Source: Archilochus colubris | Lineage: Eukaryota > Chordata > Aves > Apodiformes > Trochilidae | Length of the DNA stretch: 64,000 nucleotides | NCBI GenBank assembly: GCA_023079485.1 | Contig: CM041083.1 | Location: forward strand, 172,105,480-172,169,479 | Direction of reading: 5' to 3' | Shown: one piece after another, positions 36,201 to 44,300 of the stretch | Position numbering within the stretch: the first letter of the stretch is position 1 | Layout of the letters: each line of letters starts with the position of its first letter | The notes under the pieces: model-generated | What the model was told of the DNA's origin: nothing | What the model saw: only the letters and a program-made list of their open reading frames with translations | The model's database searches: none | Program-made: the position numbers and the translations under genes

Positions 36201-37007
36201 TTCTTTTTTAACAGAGATACAAGCTTGCAGTACGTCTGTATTACAGAGTAATGGAGTCTATGCTCAAGTCGGTAAGTTCAGAACTGGTACCTCCATACTG
36301 GCATTGCCTTTTACAAATGCTAAGAATATTCACAAGTTGGTTTGATGGATATATTTCAGGAGGAAGAGCGCCTCTCAGTGCAGAATTTCAGGTATGTGTC
36401 CCTACCTTGTTACTGATGTCTGCTATTTTAGTTTTGGGACAAGTACTGATGACTTTCTTTCTCTGTAGCAAACTTCTGAATGATAACATCTTCCACACAT
36501 CTCTTCTGGCGTGTGCTATTGAGGTTGTCATGGCTACATATGTCAGTAAGTTGAATCCTAAGTCCTAAATACCATAATTGCCTAAACCAGCAGTTATTTC
36601 AGTATCATAGTCATAGCATACCAGGTTGGAAGGAATAGCAAGCATCATCTGGTCCAACTTTTCTTTGCAAAAGCACAGTCTAGACAAGATGGCCCAGCAC
36701 CTTGTGCATCTGAATGCTATAAGTGCCCAGTGTTGGGGTAAACAGGGATTAAAAAAGGGAAAGGATGTAGTACTGTTGATAATACTAGTCCATCTTCCCT
36801 GCAGGAAATGCTTCACAAAGTGATGGTACCAGTGCTGAAACAAATTTGTCTTTCCCGTGGATTCTGAATGTATTTGATTTAAAAGCTTTTGACTTCTGCA
36901 AGGTGATTGAAAGCTTTATTAAAGCAGAACCAAGCCTAACACGGGAAATGAGAAAGCATCTGGAACGCTGTGAACATCAAATTATGGAGTCTCTTGCTTG
37001 GCAATCT
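6197..37007 (+). CDS. RB1: RB1, retinoblastoma-associated protein, exons 1-17 (partial, 3' end outside window)
   Basis: The coding segments are 6197-6288, 6521-6638, 15229-15338, 18267-18401, 20245-20283, 20934-21001, 21897-22007, 23955-24103, 24785-24862, 27540-27649, 28681-28758, 34694-34781, 35411-35527, 36215-36271, 36360-36391, 36469-36545 and 36805-37007. Joined, they give 554 codons without a stop. All introns are GT-AG. The product is pRB, the nuclear pocket protein that binds and represses E2F-DP and is inactivated by CDK phosphorylation. Residues from about 37 to 340 form the N-terminal cyclin-like RbN domain, and from about 360 pocket A begins; pocket B and the C-terminal domain are off the window. 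CDK-type TP or SP sites are visible at S215, T239, T343 and T360 (human S230, T252, T356, T373). Against human pRB the exon 1 part is 15 codons shorter, exon 2 three shorter, exon 3 two shorter, exon 4 five longer, exon 8 two longer and exon 17 two longer. The identification is secure. Confidence 0.97.
6521..6638 (+). CDS. RB1: RB1 exon 2
   Basis: The acceptor is TTTCCCTAG and the donor GTGAGT. The exon encodes 39 codons after the split Arg. It includes [19 protein letters not shown] and ends with SAVDGAL, matching the start of the human RbN domain (human TALCQKLKIPDHVRERAW). It is nine bases shorter than human exon 2. Reading runs open from intron 1 into this exon, with an in-frame ATG at 6501. 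Confidence 0.95.
12893..13003 (+). repeat. T/G-rich low-complexity tract
   Basis: This is a run of mainly (T)n broken by G, GT and GTTT units. It produces a spurious hydrophobic Phe/Val-rich open frame. It is likely an expanded simple repeat, with no sign of coding. Confidence 0.8.
13427..13860 (-). mobile_element. CR1 LINE 3' fragment (antisense)
   Basis: Read on the minus strand this is a CR1 3' end. The tail lies at 13427-13480, and the reverse-transcriptase C-terminal region follows, containing 'ctggagaagagaaggctcc' near 13780-13800. The 5' end (right side) abuts a second CR1 copy at 13863. It is old, with several indels. Confidence 0.88.
13863..14135 (-). mobile_element. CR1 LINE 3' fragment (antisense), abutting another CR1
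   Basis: The left edge is the reverse complement of the CR1 terminal repeat ATTCTATG, present twice as 'tagaatcatagaatcata' at 13863. The minus strand encodes [20 protein letters not shown] and [19 protein letters not shown], typical of the CR1 ORF2 C terminus. It is better preserved than its neighbour and therefore probably younger. Confidence 0.92.
15229..15338 (+). CDS. RB1: RB1 exon 3
   Basis: This exon encodes 36 codons plus two bases, containing [20 protein letters not shown] and [10 protein letters not shown] (human [24 protein letters not shown]). The donor is GTAAGT. The acceptor AAAAG has purines just before the AG and so looks weak, although a pyrimidine-rich stretch lies upstream. 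It is two codons shorter than human exon 3 at its start. Confidence 0.95.
15945..16540 (+). mobile_element. CR1 LINE 3' fragment (sense)
   Basis: The element starts within the reverse-transcriptase C-terminal coding region ('aatggcatcctggcctgta') and runs to the terminal 'attctatgattctatga' at 16524-16540. The frame is broken by stops and indels. It resembles the copy at 61081-61891 closely, so both probably belong to the same or sister CR1 subfamilies. Confidence 0.92.
17331..17697 (-). mobile_element. CR1 LINE 3' fragment (antisense)
   Basis: The left edge 'acagaatcacagaatt' is the degenerate reverse complement of the CR1 3' repeat. The minus strand then encodes [20 protein letters not shown] and a WNTLLREVV stretch, typical of the CR1 C-terminal end. 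A roughly 60 bp patch near 17395-17455 has no CR1 character and may be a small insertion. Confidence 0.85.
18267..18401 (+). CDS. RB1: RB1 exon 4
   Basis: The acceptor is TTTTCAG and the donor GTAGGA. The exon encodes [20 protein letters not shown] and [18 protein letters not shown], matching the human [20 protein letters not shown] to FSKLER region of RbN. It is 135 nt against 120 nt in human, through a five-codon in-frame insertion (around DVNMD) before the conserved STKVD. Confidence 0.95.
18402..20244. other. RB1: RB1 intron 4
   Basis: This intron is 1.8 kb. An A/G-only tract at 18804-18855 (poly-A with GAGAGA) is the one simple repeat. I recognise nothing else. Confidence 0.65.
20245..20283 (+). 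CDS. RB1: RB1 exon 5 (39 nt)
   Basis: This small exon encodes [12 protein letters not shown] plus two bases, against human TCELIYLTQPSS. The acceptor is TTTTCTAG and the donor GTAAGT. The length is identical to human exon 5, and the split codon at the exon 5/6 junction gives Glu. Confidence 0.95.
20284..20933. other. RB1: RB1 intron 5
   Basis: This intron is 650 bp of AT-rich sequence with nothing recognisable apart from splice signals and the polypyrimidine run before exon 6. Confidence 0.6.
20934..21001 (+). CDS. RB1: RB1 exon 6
   Basis: This exon encodes [20 protein letters not shown] followed by AK (human [20 protein letters not shown]). It is 68 nt, identical in length and phase to human exon 6. 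The acceptor is GTCTACAG and the donor GTGAGA. Confidence 0.95.
21002..21896. other. RB1: RB1 intron 6
   Basis: This intron is 895 bp of AT-rich DNA, with a T/G-rich patch near 21247-21306 and short TATA-type repeats near 21415-21440. No gene or mobile element is recognised. Confidence 0.6.
21897..22007 (+). CDS. RB1: RB1 exon 7
   Basis: This exon encodes [20 protein letters not shown] and [16 protein letters not shown], near-identical to human. It is 111 nt, as in human. The SP at S215 corresponds to human CDK site S230. The acceptor is TTTGCAG and the donor GTAAGG. Confidence 0.96.
22008..23954. other. RB1: RB1 intron 7
   Basis: This intron is 1.9 kb of AT-rich sequence with a poly-T run at 22201-22218. 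No repeat family or gene is recognised. Confidence 0.6.
23955..24103 (+). CDS. RB1: RB1 exon 8
   Basis: This exon encodes [20 protein letters not shown] and continues to [15 protein letters not shown]. It is 149 nt (human 143) because of two extra codons near its start. In human pRB the loop reads NGSPRTPRRG with CDK/p38 sites S249-P and T252-P. Here the first is Ser-Ala (S236), while the second TP (T239) is retained. The donor is GTAATG. Confidence 0.96.
24104..24784. other. RB1: RB1 intron 8
   Basis: This intron is 681 bp. It has an A-rich patch near 24271-24301, and a long polypyrimidine tract ends at the exon 9 acceptor. Nothing else is recognised. Confidence 0.6.
24785..24862 (+). CDS. 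RB1: RB1 exon 9
   Basis: This exon encodes 26 codons, [20 protein letters not shown] then SNGLPE. It is 78 nt, as in human exon 9. It is phase 0 on both sides. The acceptor TTTTTTTAG is strong and the donor is GTAATT. Confidence 0.95.
24863..27539. other. RB1: RB1 intron 9
   Basis: This intron is 2.7 kb. An antisense, divergent CR1 copy occupies about 26733-27300, ending roughly 240 bp before exon 10. The remainder shows nothing recognisable. Confidence 0.65.
26733..27300 (-). mobile_element. CR1 LINE internal fragment (antisense), old
   Basis: On the minus strand the right half encodes [16 protein letters not shown] and [15 protein letters not shown], matching the thumb/C-terminal region of the CR1 reverse transcriptase. 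The left half continues through the ELGLF..EKR-like region. Both ends of a full element are missing, including the 3' repeat. Divergence is high. Confidence 0.82.
27540..27649 (+). CDS. RB1: RB1 exon 10
   Basis: This exon encodes [20 protein letters not shown] and [16 protein letters not shown] plus two bases, equivalent to human exon 10 (110 nt in both). The acceptor reads TTTTTTGAG, with a disfavoured G before the AG but a long T tract upstream. The donor is GTAATC. Confidence 0.95.
27650..28680. other. RB1: RB1 intron 10
   Basis: This intron is 1.0 kb. A short stretch at about 28462-28520 looks like a degenerate antisense CR1 3' end. Nothing else is recognised. Confidence 0.55.
28462..28520 (-). 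mobile_element. Possible CR1 3'-end remnant (antisense)
   Basis: The stretch 'ttggaggtcatctgttcca' followed by 'catcctgctcaaagcagat' resembles the antisense CR1 3' tail seen elsewhere in the window. It is short and diverged, so the assignment is tentative. Confidence 0.5.
28681..28758 (+). CDS. RB1: RB1 exon 11
   Basis: This exon is 78 nt, as in human. It encodes [15 protein letters not shown] and ends [10 protein letters not shown]. Both CDK sites are retained: T343-P-L-K (human T356) and T360-P-V-R (human T373, which starts the N-terminal/pocket interface). The split codon at the exon 10/11 junction gives Cys. The acceptor is TTCTGTAG and the donor GTATGA. Confidence 0.95.
29250..29840 (+). 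mobile_element. CR1 LINE 3' fragment (sense)
   Basis: The element runs from the reverse-transcriptase C-terminal coding region ('gtggccctgtactcagca') to a degenerate terminal 'ggcaattctgtgatag' at 29825-29840. Frameshifts and stops are frequent. A short unrelated patch near 29742-29775 may be a later insertion. Confidence 0.9.
31397..33473 (+). mobile_element. CR1 LINE with degraded reverse-transcriptase domain (sense)
   Basis: At about 2.1 kb this is the longest mobile element in the window. Upstream of the palm domain an open stretch (31368-31826) includes [20 protein letters not shown] and [10 protein letters not shown]. The motif [10 protein letters not shown] lies near 32360-32389, [15 protein letters not shown] near 32540-32584, and FADN at 32624-32635 in place of the usual catalytic FADD. 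The C-terminal end and tail follow to 33473. Many frameshifts make it inactive. The endonuclease domain is not present. Confidence 0.93.
34694..34781 (+). CDS. RB1: RB1 exon 12
   Basis: This exon encodes [20 protein letters not shown] then SDTLNVYFN, against human [20 protein letters not shown]. It is 88 nt in both. It opens pocket A. The acceptor is TTTTCCAG and the donor GTAAGT. Confidence 0.95.
34782..35410. other. RB1: RB1 intron 12
   Basis: This intron is 629 bp with no recognised feature. The pyrimidine-rich stretch near 35366-35398 serves the exon 13 acceptor. Confidence 0.6.
35411..35527 (+). CDS. RB1: RB1 exon 13
   Basis: This exon encodes 39 codons, [20 protein letters not shown] and [19 protein letters not shown], against human [20 protein letters not shown]. 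It is 117 nt in both and phase 0 on both sides. The acceptor TTGATTAG has a short pyrimidine tract. The donor is GTATCT. Confidence 0.95.
35528..36214. other. RB1: RB1 intron 13
   Basis: This intron is 687 bp of AT-rich sequence without recognised repeats or genes. Confidence 0.6.
36215..36271 (+). CDS. RB1: RB1 exon 14
   Basis: This exon encodes [19 protein letters not shown], differing at one residue from the human [19 protein letters not shown]. It is 57 nt in both. It lies in pocket A. The acceptor is TTTAACAG and the donor GTAAGT. Intron 14 downstream is only 88 bp. Confidence 0.96.
36360..36391 (+). CDS. RB1: RB1 exon 15 (32 nt)
   Basis: This micro-exon encodes [10 protein letters not shown] plus two bases (human EEERLSIQNF). 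The acceptor is TATTTCAG and the donor GTATGT. It lies between an 88 bp and a 77 bp intron. Confidence 0.95.
36469..36545 (+). CDS. RB1: RB1 exon 16
   Basis: This exon encodes [20 protein letters not shown] then MATYV, against human [20 protein letters not shown]. It is 77 nt in both. It forms a pocket A helix. The acceptor is CTCTGTAG and the donor GTAAGT. Confidence 0.96.
36603..36742 (-). mobile_element. CR1-derived 3' fragment in RB1 intron 16 (antisense)
   Basis: The stretch 'ccaggttggaaggaatagca', then 'catcatctggtccaac', 'acaagatggcccagcacctt' and 'agtgcccagtgttgggg' match the antisense CR1 3' tail pattern found elsewhere in the window. It occupies more than half of the 259 bp intron 16, and its right edge is about 60 bp from the exon 17 acceptor. 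Confidence 0.78.
36805..37007 (+). CDS. RB1: RB1 exon 17
   Basis: This exon encodes [40 protein letters not shown] and [15 protein letters not shown], the central pocket A helices. The start ([12 protein letters not shown]) is less conserved, and the exon is 203 nt against 197 in human. The acceptor is CCCTGCAG and the donor GTAAGT. It is the last RB1 coding exon in the window. Confidence 0.96.
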
Positions 37008-38737
37008 GTAAGTAATGTTTTAAAGTAATATTTCTCAGTCTCTAGCATGCGTACCTGGAAAAAGGGTATCACACGCAGCTCTGTTAAATAAGTTGTGGTC
37101 TTGCTGTGACTTATTTCTAGTAAAATCAAGAGCAAAACAAGATTAGTTGTGGCATGTCTTCAGGTTTTGAAAAAAAGGTGTATATGAGAGGAGGAAGTTG
37201 ACATAGCTTTGCTGATTTATGTGATTGTAAGCTGACATCATCTTAACTAGTCTGGCATGAATCTTAAGGGTAATATCTGTAAACAGCATTTTGGTGCCAA
37301 AGACAAGGCAATACATTCTGTGCTTTTGTTTGTAAGTTAATTTTTATCCATTTGCTATTCCCACTTGGCAGTATGGCCATAGTTCTGTGCATCTGATATG
37401 TTTGTTAATGGTACTTAAAATACAGATTTGCATTGTCCTGTGAGTTTCAGTCACTTTGGTATTTTTGGTGGCTGAGTTGGTTTTTTTAGGCTAGTAAATC
37501 AAGTGTTTCTTTGTATTGTATGTTAATTATAAGCCAAAAATATGCTGATAATGCCACAAAACAGAAGATAATAGAGACAGCTAATTCTTACCAGAGAAGC
37601 ATAAAGTGATGGTTTAAGAATCCATCCCATTTCTCATAGATCTGGTAAGTTTAAAGAACACAGTATGCCACGGATAATGGGATAATTTAACTGTAAAGCA
37701 AGTTTGCAGAGTAATCTGATTTTGGTTTGTGTATGACTTTAGAGTGAGAAGTCAGCAGTTTTGTAGGACAGGTGGTACTTGACTAGGCTGTAGGGTTATA
37801 TTCTGGAACTGAGGAACACTCTGCCTGAGCAGCAAGAGCACTGTCTTGTGTTCAGGTTTCTAGCTCAGAAGCAGCATTCTGGCCTCAGAGGTGTATGGAA
37901 CCAGTTGCCATGCTTTACATTGAATCTGGTGGACCACCTTGTGCCAACCAGCCCTTGCCACTTGATTTCCCTTGCTAACAGAGTGAATGGGCACAACCCT
38001 AGCAGCTCCCTGAACATGAGTGGTTATGAAAGTGACATTTCCACTGAGGTTGTCAAGACTTGTGTATCCAGCTTCCTGCTCATTACCACAACATTGGTAA
38101 TGAATTTATGGTGCAGTACTCTAGCTGCTGTACCAGAGTGCAAATTTTTTCCTCTGTAATACCTTTACGAGTTTGTTTTGTGTCCTGGGAAATGCTCATG
38201 GTCTCTCAATTGCTGTATGAATTTCTTTGTGGTTTTGATGTTCTTTGAGTTTAGGCTGCCATGAAAGCACTTGAGGCTTAGAGCCTTTTCCCAGAGCCTA
38301 CAGAAACACGGTAAATGAGGCAGTATTTCAAGAGGCAACCAGTATTTTAAGTATATGCTTGCAGGCATATAAGGAGTGCTTATTTGAGAATTGTAAAATT
38401 CAGAAAACAGAAGGCATAGGTACAGATATCCAGGTTTGACTCTCTAAAAAGTAGCTTCTGCTACTGCAAACCAGTTTGAAGTCAGCTTACTGGTCAGCAA
38501 TAAGCCATATTTGCCACTTTCTTCACAGTAATTCAAGCATTACATGCAGATAATTGATTTAGAGTTGGGCTTTCAGATTGGAAAATCCAAAGCATTGTGT
38601 TTTCAAAAATTACAACAAGCACAGGATTATTTAAAATTTTCCAAGTGTTTGAATGTATTTTAGTATACTGAAAGTATCTTTTTTGAGTTGCCAGAGGTTT
38701 ATGTTTGGTGCTGTTTTGGAATGGCTTATATAGGATT

Positions 38738-38790
38738 AGTAGAATAGACCAGTTCAATTGAAAGGGACCACCAGTGATCACCTAGTGCCA
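38738..38790 (-). mobile_element. Possible CR1 3'-end remnant (antisense)
   Basis: The piece 'gaatagaccagttcaattga' followed by 'aagggaccaccagtgatcac' resembles the extreme 3' end of an antisense CR1 element. It is only about 50 bp, so the call is tentative. Confidence 0.5.
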
Positions 38791-41220
38791 GTAAGATGTG
38801 GAATAGAGTACTTTGGAGGAGTTAAATAGAAATGTACAGTATGCATATCCAAGGGCCCTTCTACTTCGTGTACTTGTGCATCATGTCCCACCTGGACCCC
38901 TCCCCAAGTGCAGGGCTGTCTGCAGTCTCTTCCTGCTGGGGCTGGCACTGGAGGGCACAGCAGGGTTCCCTCAAAAGCTGAGGGAAGCCTGGAGCAGTTG
39001 GAGCCTGTGTGGAGGCACCCTGTGACTTTGCACTGTCCTCCGTTGCCTCCTCCAGCTGCCTGTAAGGGAAAGGCTGTGAGCTGTAAGCCCCAGACTGCAT
39101 AATAGTGGCTCAGGAGATGAGAAAAAGCAAAATGGTAGCTGTGCTAAAATGCTGTGGTGAGTCCCTGGGCCACTGCACTGAAAGGCCTGAGGCTGGTACA
39201 TTGTAAGGCTGCACACAGAAACATAAAGCCATGAGTCCTCCCTTGTGGAAGATCCACCTGTGCCTCACATCTAAATAAATATTGGATGGTTTAGTCTGAA
39301 AAGTTTAACTTATTAGAAACAGGAGGGAATGCTTCTGTAGCTGACTTGCAAGGCTGTTTAAGTCAGGAGTCCCAGAAAGGTTCAGGTGGTGAACAAAAGT
39401 GGTTTACTGTATTCTTCTGCAGTTCATTACGTGGATATTGATCTCCTCATTTACCTAGATATTATTTCCATGTACTGGTGTACAAGGTTTACCAGCTGTC
39501 TGTTTAATTAGAAATTTGCTCAAGAAGGGTAGGCAGCAAGTGTTCATACCAGTAAACGTTGCTTACTTCCAAACACTCAATAAAGGAGAGAAAATCCAGA
39601 TGACTTCTGCATAGTTGCAAAGACTCTCTCACCATATGTGATTGCTTTGGGTTGATTTTAATTTCAGGTAATTTTTTAATTACCTAATAACACAGAAAGA
39701 AGATGGAATCTTGAAGTTTCCTAATATGATTAGATATAGTGTCTTTTTTTTTTGAAAGTGTTAAAATGAAGAAAGATGAAAAAAAACATGGAATAATTAA
39801 AGCTTATGCAAAAAAAAATACAGTTTATAAAAAAAGAATGGAAATATTTGAAAAATTTATTTACTGATATTTGCATAATGCAACTCAAATTTCCCCAATT
39901 ATTTGCTGTGTATTTTTTAGTTCTTACCTTCCTCCACAGGTAGGCTCGTTAAAAGGCTTGTCTGCTCTTTGGAAAGTTAGGTCTGTATTTATCCAATTTT
40001 TACTCTTTCTTCTGACTGCTTTAGGAAGCAGGACTTCAATATGAGATTTAAAGTGACTGAGAACTGGATATGGAATAGATGGAATTTATTGTAGTTTTAC
40101 CTTTCACAGAGCTTTTGTGAGTAAAAATGCCATGCATAATTGCTGTGAAGAGAAAAATCTTAAGTACCTCTGACTTCTATCTGACTTTGGAAGCTGTATC
40201 AAATGAATGTGAAGGATTCTGTTTCTTGCTCTTATCTGAAGATAATAGATCACTTCTTTTCTATTCTTTGTGAACATGTTCATTGGTTTTGCATAGCTAG
40301 GTGATTTAGTCATTTGTACTATAGGAAGATTAAACCTTTCTAGGCCATGCTTTCTTTTAACAACAAAAAAAAAAGCATAGACAAAATAAAGGAAAAAAAT
40401 TGAAGGTTCTTAATAATTCTTAATTTTGAAAAGGGGCAAATGCCCATACTGACTTAATCGTGTGGCAGGTACTTCCTTTTCCTTAGATCTTTATTGAAGA
40501 TCTTCATTAAATCTTCAGATCTCCCTAAAGGGAGAAGCCCTATGTATCCACTCAAATATTATTTACTAGTGAAATTATGCTTCCAGATGAAGATTATGTG
40601 GAGATCAGTTTGGAATATGTTGATCTGCATAATTTTTACTGGCAAAACAGAAATATACCATACAGTATTCTTTACTGTAGAACATTTGTGCTTCATCCCA
40701 CTAGAGTATTTTGGGTACTACTTTAATTTTGTATCTTTATTTAAAGGGAATTGAAATTACCTTAGACTAAAAAATAAGGGTACCTATAGCCTTTGCTTCA
40801 TTTCTATCATATTTATATAAATGTGATTGAAAACTGGCATAGTTAAAATCCATTTCCTGTGAAAGGAGTAGTTTGTCACCTGCCAGACTGGGAGTTCATG
40901 CTCAGCCTTTTCCATAATGTTGTCAAGTTGATCTCTTGTGACCAGCCAAAAAAAGTAATTGCTTTGAATATCTCAGATGAAGGTTTTGTGAACAAATTCC
41001 AGAATCTCTGAACTTCCCATAGACAAAGCCCTGTCAGCTGCCATGTCAGATATTTGACTTACATGTTGCTGCTTGCTGCACTGTATTACGAGGAAACAAG
41101 AGCAGGTTTTCTGCACAAGCAAATTGAATGCAAAGTCTATCAGATTTTGCAGACTGCTTTGAGAGTGAAGTATTTGTAATACCTGACATTAATTTGGTTT
41201 TGGCACTAGCATGATGTAGA

Positions 41221-41380
41221 GTGGTTTTTGTTATGTTTTTTGTTTTTTTTGGTGGGGGGTTTTGTTTTTTATTGGTTTTGTTGGGATTTTTTGCTTTTTT
41301 TGTTTGGGTTTTTTTTTGGTTTTGGTTTTTTTTTTTTTGTTTTGTTTTTTTCTTTTTTATGGTTTTTTTTGCTTTTTTGC
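41221..41380 (+). repeat. T/G-rich low-complexity tract
   Basis: About 160 bp consist almost entirely of T and G, with T runs up to 13 and scattered GG, GGG and one G run of six. It yields overlapping Phe-rich open frames in all three plus frames, which marks it as simple sequence rather than coding. It is similar in style to the tract at 12893-13003. Confidence 0.85.
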
Positions 41381-44300
41381 ATTTCCCTACCTCTCAGGTT
41401 GCACTCTACTCAAAAGCTGTGAACAGGGAGGAAGAAACAAGGTATTAGCTTTCTTTCACACTGCTGCTTAGAGAATAGACTTCATGCGTGTTTTTTCACA
41501 TATGCAGTAGGTGAAAAATGTGGAGCCTACACATGTACTAAATCATCACATTTTGCATACTTAAACTATTTTGGCCAACACTACAAAATACTTTTTCTGT
41601 AAGCCAACTTTTGCTGGGCCAGAGATGAGATAGCAAAGCCCTTCTGCTCCTTTGAGCCTCAGCTTCCCAATACTGGGGTAGTGAAGGGGTCGTGTTCTTT
41701 TGCACTGAAGTTGCAGATCAGCCACAGCCTTGGCCAAAGATAAGGTAATTCATGTCAGCCCAGTATGGTGGGCTAGAGAAGGAATCATGGCCACTCTTCC
41801 CTGCTGATCTCTCCAGTAAGATGTTCTGTTGTGAACTTGTTAACTCATCCACATGAGAGTAGAAGTCCAAGGGTTATTCTTCACAGGACTGCAGTTTTGA
41901 AAGGTTACAAGATAGCTTTCAGTGTTAACAGGGACCAGTGGCAGCAGATGCGTTTTCTTCTACAACCCCAGAACAGCCCAGAGCAGAATGAGAAGGCTCA
42001 CTCTGGCAGGGTAGAGGGAGTTCTGTCAGATTTGGTCTGTTAGTTTCACTGTGGTTTTGGTGTTTGTTTGCATGGGAGGGACAAACAGCTGTAGAACTGA
42101 AGCAGTGCATTGCACTACAGTTGTTGATGCTGTAGCCTCCTTGGCCATGTTGTTCTCTAACACTTGCTGTCCTAATTGGTACTTGTATTTTTCAAAGGAA
42201 GAATGAACACTAGTATTGATAGGTGTTGTTACTTGGAGTTTTAATGAGGTTTGGAGTTTTAATGGCTGATGCAAGATAAAGATGGCTCTACAAGCTTACT
42301 GCTCTTAATGGTTAAAATATGGTCAGAAGTTGGGGAATGTACTTCGGTGTGTCTATAACTCCTTCCATTGAGCATTGCCTAAACTGTGCTCTGTAATGCT
42401 TCTTCTTTATCAGCTTCTTCTCTGTGGTTTCTCTTGTCAATTAAACTTATACAAAGAAATTTACCATACTGTTTTATCATGAACATTGATTTAATGTCAC
42501 TCAATGTTTGGAGTAGTATTTGTCAACTGTGTAGTTAATGTTTATAGTCAAGATAACTCAGCCCACACAAAGGATTTCAGTTGGATTTAAATTATGCAGC
42601 TCATTGTGGCAGAAATGCCTTCCTGAGGAAAGCCTTGTATTCCCAAAGAATATATTTTATTGCATTAACATGACAAACTCACTGAGCTGGAATAACAGCA
42701 GACCTACTTTGATCATGCTGTAAGTAGACAAATGTTAAGTAGGTATATTTAAGGTTTGCTTAAAAAATATTAGGCAAATCCATGTCAGGGTAAAGCTGTA
42801 AGAAGTTACAGGTTAGCAAGTACTCCCTAATGTTTGTGACAGTACAAGCTTAACTATACAGCCTCCTATTATTCTGATTGTACAGTAACACAGTTACTGT
42901 GGAGCTCACCATAAATGGGTGCTTAGTGCCTGTTTCCTTGATTGCAGAGAACAATTTCAAAATAGGTGTCTGTACTCCTAGGAACGAAGAACTGAGCATC
43001 CTGTATTTTCTTATGCTGTCCTCTGTAGTGGGTATCCTCTTATGGTATCCTCTGTAGTGTTCTCTATTAGGTTTCTGTCTGTAGTCTTACACCTCTTCTA
43101 GAGGTAGGTGTGCATTCAGTTGGAAGTTCTTTCTTTGATTTCAATGTCTTAAGTCATTCCTTTAAAACTGGAGGAAGTAAGAATGGTCACGCCATCAACA
43201 TTTTCCCAGTAGATTACTGGAAAACTTGTTTGCTGTTATATAAGAAGAATGACTCTGAAACCTTGCTCACAGTTAGCCATTAGGCCATGTGGCAATGACC
43301 AAGTATTGGGGCTGTGCCTCTGCTGCTGGCCTCTAAGGGACCAGGCTTGTTTCCCTTGTAGTTTAGGCCTGAGTATTGCCCCACAGTCATCAGAGCTGTT
43401 TTGTCATTGGTAACGTGTTCCCTGGCACGTTGGCTTCTGTTAGCACTGCTCTGGACAATGCCTAGACAAGACTTGGGGCATGCTGCAATTCATGGACTGT
43501 TTTGAGCTGCTGGTATAGATTAGAAGCAGAGGAAGTTGAGCTGTGTGGGTGCAAGCTGTGCTTTGCCACTTGCCCTCAAGGCCGCAGGACAAGCTGTGGC
43601 TCGTTGTGTTACTGACTACAGACACAGTCGTAGGTTCAAACACGAGTGACTTCACTGCTGGTCAATGAGTCACACGTTCCCTTACTGTCTCTCCTCTAGG
43701 CTTCAGGAGTCCTACATGTTTCTGCACAACAGAGACTTCTCTTAGTAAAGGCAGTGTATGTCAGAGGTACTCCTTCTGTGCCTACTAAATTTTTTCTTTC
43801 CTTAGACATAAGAATACCTGGTTTGTGAATGTGGGGCAGCCTCAGGCACACAAAATGCTCGGCTTATCCAGAATTACATTTGCAAGCACACTCACTGGCA
43901 GGATATGAACCACCTGGGGAACTTGACTGGTGTGAAGCCAGGCACCTCAGGAATTGCAGGCATCAGGTTGTTCTTGCAGACATCACCCATCTCCTGTGCT
44001 CCTATATTTTAGGCATCTAGTATCCTGTCTCAGCACAGAGGTTGCTATGGACAGTGATCTCTAAACAGTTTTTTCTTACCAGGGGAAAATGTGTGCGCTA
44101 AGGGTCACTAAACTATGCCATTTCATGGGTTCACCATGCTCCGTTCAAAAAAGTTGCATTACTAGGGTGCAGCTTTAAACTTAAAGAAGGAACTGAGAAT
44201 TATTTGAGGTTTTCTGTCTGCACATACTAAATATATTTCTGCTTGCATCAGAAGGGTGTGTGATGAGAGAGAGAGGTCACTGCCACCACTGCTGCTCAGC

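Noticed and set aside
38813..39216. GC-richer patch in intron 17 with open frames on both strands, considered as a hidden exon or promoter
   Set aside because: There are few CpGs, no coherent splice-site pair and no recognisable protein family.
41221..41471. Three overlapping hydrophobic open frames resembling membrane proteins
   Set aside because: All three frames of one T/G tract are open, which is the mark of simple sequence rather than coding.
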